64,000 nt of DNA from Xestospongia muta (taxonomy: Eukaryota; Porifera; Demospongiae; Haplosclerida; Petrosiidae), in assembly GCA_963693285.1 (NCBI GenBank), contig OY848919.1, positions 9,109,461 to 9,173,460 on the forward strand, in the 5' to 3' direction. The notes under the pieces are model-generated. The model was not told where the DNA came from and searched no databases. It saw only the letters and a program-made list of their open reading frames with translations. The position numbers and the translations under genes were made by a program. Below, piece by piece: positions 10,402-23,517 of the stretch. Each line of letters opens with the position of its first letter. Position 1 is the stretch's first letter.

Positions 10402-13400
10402 TTAGTTACTATCAAGTGATGAATCAGATCCATCAGAGTAAGCTTTGTGTTTTCTGAATGAATATTGTTCATCAGAATTACTGTCTTCTGATCTTTGTCT
10501 CTTGTGTCCTGTAATAATATGAATATACAAGTAAATAGAAGCTATCACATATAATACTTTTATGCTCTTTGGGTTTTTTGTTTTGTTTTCTTTTCTTTGT
10601 GTAATGTCTCCCTCCTGTTTGTTCCTTTCCGAGTCTATTTGATGACCTCAAATCTTCATCAGAAGATGAACTGTGACCATAAGCTCTTTGTTTCTGATAT
10701 GATGTATCTTCATCAGAATCTTTACCCTCACTTTTTCTTTTTCCTGTTAAAATTTGAATCTAATACAATGAATTCATTTCAATAACATACTGTGTACAGA
10801 TCGCTGTAGCTCAACTGGTATTCTTAAGTTCATCTTTGATGATGTAGTTGAATCTAGTACAACATTAAGAACTGTTAACTATATATCAATGGTTTTAAAA
10901 AATGTTACATTAAAATGAAAAACACTATACAATAATTATTATAGTTGACAAGGTTATCACAACTCTATTAGTTACAGATAATTAAAAAGTCAGTAAAATT
11001 ATCAAAATTCAATAATCTGTTTATAAAGTCACACACATCTGAGACAAACTATAGCAATAATTCACAATTTCATTTGTTGAGGTCAAGTCACATGCAACAA
11101 TATAAATAACATTAGGAAATGGACAACACTGTGTGAGTCTGACACATGGGCCAAACTAATCTTATCACAACCTAGTATGTAAAAATGACAGTAGTATATT
11201 TAATTTAAATGAAAAGTGCAAAAGTACAGAACTATGGTTGAAGAAGCTAAAGTATGATACAGTAATGTTAGTTGGCCTTATGTTTTATTGGTCATCATTT
11301 TTCAAGTGTTGCACTTTTTTAAAGAGGTCTGTTTGATTATTTGTCAAGCCTACTTTTGAAACAGAAAATAAGTCACAAATCAAATCACAGTCAAACTATA
11401 AAGATGAACATATACGTCATGCACTATAAAGATGAACATATACGTTATTTGTCATGCAATAAAGTTGGACCCACAACAGAACTAGTAAGTAAAATTATTA
11501 TAACTTGTGAAAACAAAATTTCTATAGAAATTCCTACATCAAAAATGTGATTAATTACAATTTACACAGGCAGTCATTTCCAGAGCAATCAATTATTAAT
11601 ACTTGTTTGGTCAGTATTACAAAACGTACTTGATTTAAGTTCTTGACGGATTTCATTAGCAAATCTTTTATTCTGTAGGGGTCCCTCTATCATGTCAATG
11701 ATATTGTTCCATGTGACAGGAGTTGGTTCAGTATCCAACCAGCTTTGCAATATATCTGACATCTTTACAAGGTCATTACATTGAGAAGTGGATAAGCTCT
11801 TTATGGTGCCTTCATGAACTCCAAGTAACTCTCCAAGGTCACGCCACAAATGATAGATCGGCGGTAGTAATGTCAGTAAAACATGTTTCTCAGGTCTTGC
11901 ATCTGTGAAGTATAAAGTAATAAAGTTAGACAAACATCATCTAATTATTCTAATGCTACATAGTTATGGAAAGTGCATGTATTTTAGAAAAAAATCATTA
12001 CATAACATCATGCTTTATAGCCTCACCCACATCATGCTATTCCATATATACATACCTAATTGAGTACAAGGTGAACTAATAGAGGGTGTTCTCAATCGAA
12101 CATCAATTTTTGAACCTTCTGGTTTCTCATCATTATCTTTTGAAAGATGTGCTGGTAAATAGTTGTGTAAATGTCTCTGTGACTCTTGATTAGTGTAAAG
12201 GATAATTTGTAATGACAGTTGTAATATACTATTAAAGTACCTTTATGTTTTGTCTTTCCTTTTCTTTTTTTCTTTTGAGGCTTTCTTTCACATGACTCTT
12301 GCTCTGAGTCACTGTCAAATTTAAACACATTCACTTCTGATCTTGATAGAGAAGCTTCTTCCTCTGACGTTGAGTCAAGTCCCCAAGTACCATCACGGGC
12401 TGTCCCTAATAAAATCATAATTAACCTCTACCACTAAACTCTTTACTTCAAGAAAACCTTAAACCAATGGTAATACTAATACCTCGTCCATGGGACAATA
12501 ATACAGTTGGGTCCACTAAAAGTATATATATACAGTGCGTAAACAAATAGACATGGAAAATTACCTAGATCTTAAATCTTTTAATACTGTTAATTGTAAT
12601 TATTTCCCATCAATTAAGTATACATATCTACATATTGAGTTACTATTTTTTATACAAAGTTGTCATAATAAAGAAGGTATCACTTGTGAAAAGTGAATAC
12701 TACTACAAAACTGATGTAATAAATAGCCTTACAAATATTACATACCTTGTATTTTAACTTGTTCCTGTTCACTAAAAATTTGATCCAAGTATTCCTGTAT
12801 GGTACTAGCTACATCAGGGCACTGTTTTTTACAACCTCAATAATATTAAACCAAGTAGTGGGAGACGGTTTTGTCTTTATCCACTTCTGTATAGCTTCAT
12901 CTAGCTTCATATCATCTGATTTGTTTAAGTCATCAATGACTTGAATGTTCACTCCAAGCCTATCACCAATCAAGCCCCAATTTGAACTGATTAGTGCCAA
13001 CAGTTTAGCAAAATGACATGGTGCTGGTTTTTTATCTGTAGTTAAAATGAAATAATAAGTATGCATAAGACAGTATAAAGTAAACTATACCTTCATTGCT
13101 TTTCAAAGAAATCCATGAAAAATGTGGTAAGTTTTGTGTTGCCTGAATGCAAAGACCATATCGTGATTTGATAAGCTCACAAAATAGCATAGAATAGTGA
13201 TGTTTCAAAAAAGCAAGGTGGCGTGGCCATTGGCCACAAGGACAAAAGATGGCCATTTCCCATTCGACTTCAATTTTCCGTTTCTTTTTGGTTTTGCAAA
13301 GGCATTTTCAACAGCTTTTTTGACTTTAGGTTGATCTCCAGGACATTTACAACAGATCCCAAACCAATCTGAAGACTCTACCAAACCAACTTCTCCAAGC

Positions 13401-15400
13401 AAACATTTCGAACGTAATAATATAGAATTGGAATATATCTTGGAAGTGCTTTTATCTAGTGACCACAAGAATTTATTATTGACTTTGGTTGACAGGAGAT
13501 TGACAATCATAGCACAAACAAGCCCAACTGGAGCACCATTTCTAAAGTAAAACAGTAATGCAGTGTTAGTAGAGGATTCAAATGGAATTGCATTTGAAGG
13601 ATCAGTTAATGGTAATAAGGCTGGCATAAAATATTTGGCATTAGGTGGTTTGCTATTAGGCAATTTCACTGCTAATAGAAGATGAGTGAAAATACTAAAC
13701 AAATGTGATTTAAAATCAATAGCTTCTTCAGATTTTAAATCAGTAACTGCCTTGGATATTTCATGAAACTTCTTAAAGTGTTCTTCATGTGAAAAAATAT
13801 CACTGGAAACTATACCAAAATTAGCCATGTCTGGCCCTGCTAGTGTGCCAGGACCTATATTCATTCCATTACGTACTTTACAGACAAGAACCATCAGTTC
13901 ATTCACTATTTCAATGAGGCTATGTGGATCAATAAAGGCAAGATTAGTGATTTCTTTTGGATAGTAGAGAATAGAGTTTAGAAGAGAGAAAAATCTTAGT
14001 GCAGGCTCAATTTCATCATCTTCCAAACCCAACGCAATACCTAAAGACATGCACTCTTCCAGTGTAAGAACACCACAACTTGAAGAAGCACTATCACGTA
14101 GAATGACTTCATAAGCATACCATGTTAATGGTACATCAACTTCAAAAGCTTGTTTACTTAATTCATTACGAATATCACTAATTGTGTTCTTAAGTTCATC
14201 ATCAAATGTTTTCTTCAGGATCAGATGCTTTACGACCATCAACTTTAAAAAGAATTTTTCTCGAAGTAGGATTTTGGTATAACATATTATCAGACACAGA
14301 TTGAAAAATTTGTTTAAGTTGATCGACTTTATGTGCAATTGCTTTATTAACTTGTCCAAGCTCACATTTATCTCCATGAGTAGCAACAGCCATTACTTTT
14401 AATCTATCTGGAGGTTTTATTGCTGAGGAAAGACGACGACTGCCTTCACTGGTCATATGATTTTGTTGTTTATAATTCCTAAATGTGATCATACTTATAA
14501 GTCGTCTTAAGAGAGTCTCAACTTGTAACGAATACCCACTTACCAAGTATTCCTTCCCATCATCACATTTTAATTTAGCAGAGAACTGACTAGACAGGTC
14601 TTGAGCTAAATTGATAACTAACATAAGAACTGACGCACATGGTATAAAAGCTTGTAAGATCTGTTGAAATTGGATTTGACCTCCAGAATCAATAAAATAA
14701 AGCCAATCTTTATACAGTGTTAATTTGTCTGTCCTGCCAGAAACTTTGTTAAGGAGGTTTGACAATTGTTTTGCTAAATCAGTACCTCTCTTCTTTGTTA
14801 ATTGTGGAGGAGGATTAGATTGCAGTGATATGTCAGGGTATAAAGACATATCATCATCATTATCTTCAAGAATATTTTCATATTGAGCTGCCTGTGTATT
14901 GCTTTCATTTTTATTATGTGCTATTAAATTATTACTTTCTTGAGTTTTTTCATAGCTTAATGAGTTATCAGCTACATCTAGACATGTTTCACTTACATTC
15001 TGTTCAACAATTTGTTGCTGAATTTCCATGTGACTGTCATGAATACCACTGTCTTCTTTTTTGCTGTTATGTTCATCTGACTGTGTTTTACTACTTTCAT
15101 CATCTTTTTTCATTAAAGTCTTAACATCATTTGCAAACATTTCAACTATGTTTTTATCACTGATAAGTTCCCACTTATTTTTTTCATTTTGGCCAAATCT
15201 TTGCATTGAAAAATGTCCAACTGCTACTAGTGGACGCTCAGCAATGCCAGTACTACTATCTTGCTCATTGTAGCATTGAGAGAGAATTAGACATTTTACT
15301 GATGTCTTGCCAACTCGAGCTGGACCTTGTACAAGGACTTTTGAAACTCTAGCTTGGAGCTTTCCTCCCTTTTTGATAGCTTCATGAAGATATTGGTGAT
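10402..15400 (-). pseudogene. M0: Roc-COR/Death gene with several frameshifts
   Basis: Exons on the minus strand: 15400-13091 (Roc-COR), 13035-12746 (Death 1), 12405-12241 and about 12151-12058 (Lys-rich and Ser/Pro linkers), 11902-11630 (Death 2), 10743-10558 and 10508-10402 (Lys/Arg/Ser tail ending in TAA). The P-loop reads GPARVGKTS and switch II IDSGGQIQF. Compared with M1, three single-base changes break the frame: one extra T in the run at about 14209, one base missing near 13290, and one missing near 12843, which leads to a stop in Death 1. The first two cancel each other, so about 300 codons are out of frame. No initiator exon is visible between 15401 and the end of M1. This looks like a tandem copy of the 3' half of M1 that is decaying; sequencing error in homopolymers is the alternative. 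Confidence 0.75.
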
Positions 15401-16486
15401 CTAAAAAGAGACAAAGCTAATCAACAATGTTTACAAAACATATTTAGCAAGATATTATAAAACTAATAAAACTAAAATAGACCTAACTTTAACTATAACT
15501 AATTTTTGTTTAATTTTAGTAACTTTACTGAAACTAAAACTAAAAAACTCAATAGCTTACCTACTGTAGTACATGATTTTTTTTATTTTTATATAAACAG
15601 TATATGCAGTGCATTCTACAGCATTGTTCTAAGTGGTCAGTCCTTTTTCTAATACGCAATATATATAAATCATATAGCTTAATAGTTGTGTAGAGTTCAA
15701 CAAGGAGATACATCTACTACTGTTATATACTACAACAGACTGAACATGAGTACAACAGAGGAGAGTCACTCAATACAACATCTACTATGAGACGACCTGT
15801 GTGTGTCAATATTACTGTGACATAGTAGTACTGTATATATATACTGCAGTATATGATCACTTACTGTAGGAAAGGAACATGCACAGAATATAACTTTTAT
15901 CAGATGTTAACAATAATGTTGAAACAAGTACTCAAGCATATCACACAATAACTTTTTATCTCTCTCCAACCACCTCTGTCTCTGTAGTAAAACTCATGTT
16001 GAAATAAAGCAAGGATTGTTAGCTCACCATTTAAATAAAATGAAAAGCATTGTATATTATAACTATTGTTTCTTACTACTGTCCAATGTAATTCTATATT
16101 GTATTGTTACAGATAAAAAACGTAAAACCATTGAAAAATTATTACATATGAATAGATGACATATATGGTATACTGTGCAATCTGGATTACAGAAGGTTAA
16201 TTTTGATGACTTGTCTTAGTATTAAATAGTTATTTTACTGTAATATATATTTTAATAAAGCCAACTGACAAACACAATCTAAAATAATGAAAGATAATAA
16301 ATACGACTCAAAATTCACATGTGTTCATATACTGTCACATCATAAAACAAAACCAACAAAAATACAATACACTAACTGTAAGACAAAGGACATAGATCTA
16401 ATAGTCTTCACTATTGAATTATTAGAGTAATAATATAACATATAAAACATTCTTCATTTTTCAAGTATACTTTAATGACTTTATAA
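15401..16486. other. Intergenic between M1 and M0, nothing recognised
   Basis: About 1.1 kb of AT-rich DNA between the M1 stop and the first recognisable M0 exon. I looked for a first exon or the TGAGCATGCGCAGA motif for M0 and found neither, which supports M0 being a partial duplicate or being read through from M1. Confidence 0.5.
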
Positions 16487-19400
16487 TTATAAGTCCTCAT
16501 CAGAAGATGTACTGTGATCAGAATGTATCCCTTCACTTTTTTGTTTTCCTGTTAAAATTTGAATGTTACAATCAAGTTATTTCAATAACATACTGTATTC
16601 AGATCTCTGTAGCTCAGAAGGTATTTTTAATTTCATCTTTGATGATGTAATTGCATCTAATACAACATCAAGAACTGTTAACTATATATCAATGGTTTTA
16701 AAAGTGTTACATTAAAATGAAAAACATCACACATTATAGTGGATATAATCTCTTCATAAAATCATAGACATCTGAGCTAAGATATAGCAAACATTATAAT
16801 TTTATTTGTTGAGCTCAAATCATGTACAACAATATATATAACAATAGGAAATGACAGTGGCAGTAATCATTGATTGCATGAACACTTCCTAAATAAAATA
16901 GGCAACAGTGGTTGCTTCAAACTGATGCAATATCATAATATCTATAAATGTAATATTTTATCCTAATTATACAGGCAGATATACCACAGTATAGTGTAGC
17001 AATTGACAATAGGTAAGCACAAAGCATAAACAATTTTGTACTGCTAGTTGCACTTTTTTTGAAAAGCTCTGTTTGATTATTTGTTAAGCTTACTACTGTA
17101 ACATAAAAAGTTCACAAGTCAAATCACTGTCAAACAACAAAGCTGAACACATATTTAACACAATATGTTATTTTTCAAGCAAATAGAAATGGACCCAGGC
17201 CACAATAGAACTGATAAGTAAAATAATTATAACTTAAGAAAACTGAATTTCTATAAAACTTCCTTCATCAAAAATATAATTAATTACAATTTACAAATGC
17301 AATAATTTTTGGAGAAATCAATTAAAAATACTTGATTGGTCCGTACTACAAATACTTACTTGATTTAACTTTTTGACGGATTTCATCAGCAACTCTTTTA
17401 TGCTGTAGGGGTCCCTCTATCATATCAATGATATTGTTCCATGTAACAGAAGTTGGTTCATTATCCAACCAGCTTTGTAATACATCTGACATCTTTATAA
17501 GGTCATTACATTGAGCAGAGGATAATCTCTTAATGGTGCCTTCATGAACTCCAAGTAGCTCTCCAAGCTCTTGCCACAAATGATAGATTTCAGGTAGTAA
17601 TGTCAGTAAAACACGTTTCTCAGGTCTAGCATCTGTGAAGTATTAAACATTAAAATTAGACAAACATCATTTAATTCTTCTAATAGTACATAGTTATAGA
17701 AAGCATTTGTATCTTATTTTGTATCTGATGGCAATACTAAGATACCATCCATGGAAAAAATAATACAATTGGGTCAACTAAAAGAATATACAGTGTGTAA
17801 TCAAATAGACATAGAAAATCACATAAATCTTTTGTGCTTTAATAATGTTAACTATAATTATTTCCTATCAGTTGAGTATATATATGTACATATTGAGTTA
17901 TTACTCTTACACACAAAGTCATGCATCATATCAAACAAGGCATCACTTGCAAAAGTGAGTATTACTACAAAACTGATATAACAAATAGGCTTACAAATAT
18001 TACATACTTGTTATTTTAGCTTGTTCCTGTTCACTGAGCATTTCATCCAAGTATTTCTCTATATTACTAGCTACACATGGGCTCTGAATAACAGGTCCTT
18101 TTATAACCTTAATAATATTATCACAAGTAATTGGAGTATGTTTTGTCTTTATCCAATTCTTTATGACTTCATCTATCATCATGTCATCTGATTTGTTTAA
18201 GTCATCACCGATTTCAATATGTACTCCAAGCTCACCACCAATCAAGCGCCACTTTGAACTGATTGGTGCCAACAGTTCAACAAGATGACATAGTTCTAGT
18301 CTTTTATCTGTAGTTAAGATAAAATAATAAGAATGCATAGCACAATATAAGGTAAAACATACCTTGACTGCAAGGTGAAAAGTCTTTTGTTCCTTGAATG
18401 CAAAAACCATATGGTGAGTTGCTAAACTCACAAAATAACTCAGAATAGTGATGTTTCAAAAAAGCACGGTGGCGTGGCCGTTTACCACAAGGACAAATGA
18501 AAGCAATTTCCCATTTAACATCAATTTTTCGTTTTGTTTTGGCTTTTTTAATAGCTATTTCAACAGCTTCTTTAACTTTACGTTCATCTGTAGAATATTC
18601 ACACCAGATCTCAAACCAATCTGAAGACTCTATCAAACCAACTCCCCCACGCAAACCACTTTCAGAACACAATAAAATACGATTGGAATATATCTTGGAA
18701 GTGCTTTTAACCAGTGACCACAAGAACTTTTTATTACATTTAGTAGAGAGGAGGTTAACAATCATAGCACAAAAAAGACCAACTGGAACACCATTTCTAA
18801 AGTAAAATAGTAATGGAGTGTTACTAAAGGATTTAAATGGAATTTCGTTTGAAGGATCAGTTAATGGTAATAAGGCTGGCATGAAATATTTGTCATTAGG
18901 TGGTTTGCTATTAGGCAATTTAGCTGCTAGTAGAAGATGAGTGAAAATACTAAACAAATGTGATTTAAAATCAATAGCTACTTCAGATTTTAAATTAATA
19001 ACTGCTTTGGATATTTCATGAAACTTTTTAAAGTGTTCTTTGTGTGAAAAAACATCACAAGAAATGATACCAAAATTAGCCATCTCTGGCCCTGCTTGTG
19101 TGCCAGGACCTATATTTACTCCATTACGTACTTTACAGACAAGAACCATTAGTTCATTCACTACTTCAATAAGGCTATTTGGGTCAATAAATACAAGATT
19201 AGTTATTTCTTTTGAATAGTAGAGAATAGAGTTTAGAAGAGAGAAAAATCTTAGTGCAGGCTCAATTTCATCATCTTCCAAACCCAACGCAATACCTAAA
19301 GACATGCACTCTTCCAGTGTAAGAACACCACAACTTGAAGAAGCACTATCACGTAAAATGACTTCATAAGCATACCATGTTAATGGTACATCAACTTCAA

Positions 19401-22400
19401 AAGCTTGTTTACTTAATTCATTACGAATATTACTAATTGTACTCTTCAGTTCATCATCAAATGTTTCTTCAGGATCAGATGCTTTACGACCATCAACTTT
19501 AAAGAGAAGTTCTCCTGAAGTAGGATTTTGGTATAACATATTATCAGACACAGATTGAAAAATCTGTTTAAGTTGATCCACTTTATGTGCAATCGCTTCA
19601 TTAACTTGTCCAAGCTCACATTTATCTCCATGAGTAGCAATAGTAATAACTTTTAATCTATCTGGAGGTTTTATTGCTGAGGAAAGACGACGGCTGCCTT
19701 CACTGGTCATATCATTTCGTTGTTCATAATTCCTAAACGTGATCATACTTATAAGTCGTCTTAAGAGAGTCTCAACTTGTAACGAATATTCACTTACCAA
19801 GTATTTCTTCCCATCTTCACATTGTAATTCAGCGGAGGATTGACTAGAGAGGTCTTGAGCTAAATTGATAACTAACATAAGAACTGATACACACGGTATG
19901 AAAGCTTGCAAGATCTGCTGAAATTGGATTTGACCTCCAGAATCAATAAAATAAAGCCAATCTTTATACAGTGTTAATTTGTCAGGCCTGCTAGAAACTT
20001 TGTTGAGGAGGTTTGACAGCTGTTTTGCTAAATCGTCATGTCTCGTCTCTGTTAATGGTGGACTAGGATTGGATTCTGGTAATATCTCAGGACATAAAGA
20101 TATATCATCATAACTTGCATTTTCAATATGAGGTGTTAAAGTATTGTTGTCTGAAATACTTATATGACTTAATGGGTCATCAGCTACATCTAGATGTGTT
20201 TCACTAACATCCTGTTCAACATCCTGTTGCTGAACTTCCATGCGATTGTCATGGACACCACTGTCTCCTTTTTTGTTGTTTTTATGTTCATTTGACGGTG
20301 TTCTACTCCTTTCATCACTTTTTTCCATTACACTCTTGATATCATTTGCAAACATTTCAACTATGTTTGTATCACTGATAAGTTCCCATTTCTTTTCTTT
20401 ATTTTGGCCATATGTTTGCATTGAAAAATCTCCAACTGCTACTTGTGGACGCTCAGCTATACCAGTGCTCTCTTGCTTATGGTAGCGTTGAGAAAGAATA
20501 AGAGATTTCACTGATGTCTTGCCAACTCGAGCTGGACCTTGTACAAGGACTTTTGAAACTTTAGCTTGGATCTTACCTCCCTTTTTAATGGCTTCACGAA
20601 TATATTTGTGATCTAAAAAAGAGACAAACCTAATCAACCAAGTTCAAACTATCCAGATTGTATATGTAGTAACAGTCTAATAGCAAAGTAAGTTTACAAA
20701 GCAAACTTAACAAGATATTATTAGTTCAAGTATATTTAAAAATGATTGACAAGAAATAACAAAAAACAGGTAGGGATGAGGTGTTCATACAACACATGAC
20801 AAAGATGATTGCTGCATGAATATCAAGACCACACCCCAAGGAATGTTTCTTGTATGGTAACAATACAAGATGCTTTAATTGATTGGATAATTTGCCTAGA
20901 TACATCAAATGTACCAACCAACCTAATAGTCAAGAAAAAAAAAATATCAACGAATTAGGTTCTTGTAGACCACTAACCCTTAAAAGAAGAGAGTTTTAGA
21001 TCAAGATTCAGAACCTGACAAGTCTCAGTTCTAAACTGACTTTGACATTGTCACAATGGAAAAAAGTTGTCGCTGACGAATACTTTATTTCCTATTGTTA
21101 TTAATGCTTTGATAATTTTGTTCAACTTTGTTGTGATAGTAGATGACAAAAGTCAAGAACAGATCACATGCAAGCTGGCTTAAAGTATTAAACTGTACTT
21201 CATATAGAATCTTAGTGATGTAAGCACAATAAAAGTATTTAATACAGTGCATGATGTATCAAAAGGTGTTGACAATGCTATATGTAAATTGTATTAGGTA
21301 AAGTTTTTTTCTAATGCTATATGAGATACTTTTCACAAAAGATGTAGTCGAGATGTTGTATGAACACACACCCAGAATGCAATATATTCTGAAGGCATGA
21401 GAACAGAACAGTGGTTTAAATGATTTATAGTTGATGCTTGGGTGGATCAATGGCACTCAACAAGGCTACAAAGAAGCATGATAATTATTTTAACTGCTTG
21501 TCCTAGCTGTAAGTGATGAAAAGCAACAGTTCAGTCACAAAAATGACCACAACACACAGTGTTGCATAAGGTTTAATTTGATACAGTACTGTCACTGCCT
21601 TTGATATGCCCACACATCATTCTATAAATACACAATATTGAGGTGATTATGCTTTATGTAGCACCATAGATGTGGTCGTTATTTATATCATACGTCATTT
21701 TTCAATACTAATGTCAATCAGAAACAGTTAAAACGACTTTTCTATATACGACTGACACCCCAAGCACAACCATACATTAGTTAATGTATAATGTTAATGT
21801 TCATGCAGCACCTAGCTTTGTCTCATACTGTATGATTATTTGAAACAATACTCTAACTAATACATAATGAAAATCACAGAAGTATAAAATACTAACCTAT
21901 TATCTGCAATCGACGTTTAAGACCACCTGCAAGAGAAGACAGTTATTATAATAATTTTTAAACAATCATGCACAATAATTTATAGAAAATCACTAACAAA
22001 TTGTGCAATTAATTATCATCTTGACATGGTCATAGCATTATACCACAAACACATAACATAGTAGAAATTAACAATGTAACAAACACAATAAGTTAGAAAC
22101 TGTATCACATAGTACAATATTATTTCTGAATTAATTAATTTATGGATTTGACCAAGATTAAAATGAATATTTGTTAACAATTTTAAGCTCTATTTGTATT
22201 AGTTATGATGAGGAAAAGTCTATGTATGATATAAGGTTGTACCTGATTTATTTCGATGAATTGTTATATTCACTGGAGGTGTTATACCCTTCAGTTCAAC
22301 GGGGTAAATGAAATATCCAATAGTATCTGGACTATCACTAGCATGTATAAGAAACTGACATGATGATACCATAGTGCTAGGAGATGATCGAAAATTATCA

Positions 22401-23481
22401 ATATCAGTTTGCCATAACTACATATAAATAGGTTAATAAAATATAAATAAATGGTTATCATATCAAACCTTGCATGGTTCAATCATTGGTTTAATGCTCC
22501 ATCCTGGAGGTGGTTCTTGTTGAAAAACAAGTTCAATGAATCCATTTTCATCAACAAAATCAAAATAAATGGAATCTTCAGTATCAGAACTCCATTTTAC
22601 AAACTAAATACAATACAAAGCAGTAAAAATTATAACATATTAAGATGTTGGTTAATGGACTGTTGTTACCTTTAAATAACATTCAAGATCTTTCACAACA
22701 GATAAAGTAGCTATCCATTTATCATCTTTTTCCTCATAATTAATAACTCCAGTGTATACAAATGATAAAAGCGGAGTGGGTCCTCCATTGGGATCTATAT
22801 GATGAGCAAATATTGCATTGTAGTAATTCATTTAGTGTACTTTGATTCATTATGTACTTTTCCTCACCTGTTTCTTTTTGTTTCTGTTTCTGGTCAGCTA
22901 CAATAGCAACAAGGCAACATGATTCACACATGAGGTTAATGACTCCATGTCTACTTTCTGGATTAAACTGTCCTCCTTCAATCAATGTGAACTGATAAGG
23001 TAATGTTGTAGGAGAATAGGGAGCTCTAGCAAAGTGGAGCCAACTAGCCTGAGCTTCGATTTCTAATTTTACACAGTGTTGTATTTCTAATTTGTAAGGC
23101 TCAGTAAGTGGTTTAGAAAGAGAAATGTTGTGTACTGCACTGACTAATTTAGTGTTTTGGGGGAATTCAAACCGGCCTTCAATAAGTGTAGTCACGGCTA
23201 CTTCAGTTACTGTTACAGTGGTATCACTATCAATGTTCTCTGTTACAGAATGACCTTTAAAAGCAAAAACATCGTAACAGTAATATAATTATAAAAATTC
23301 TCTAAGATAGTTTTGGGATTCTAATAATAAGATTTCCCTAATGTAGAAGATTGAAATTTGACAGTAGCTATGATGTTGCTTCTCAAGTCATTGAATGTTA
23401 AATATCACAATTAATGTTAAAGTACGTCTAATTTACTGGTTGTAGTGTGCATTAGTACTAACTATATTTTGGTTAACATTA

Positions 23482-23517
<36 letters not shown>

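Noticed and set aside
14825..15124. Plus-strand ORF of 99 codons
   Set aside because: Antisense to the linker of the M0 Roc-COR exon; His/Cys/Tyr-rich nonsense composition.
15401..16486. Missing first exon of M0
   Set aside because: No ATG-to-donor stretch with the right phase and no shared promoter motif could be supported.
18497..18805. Plus-strand ORF of 102 codons
   Set aside because: Antisense shadow of the M1 Roc-COR exon.
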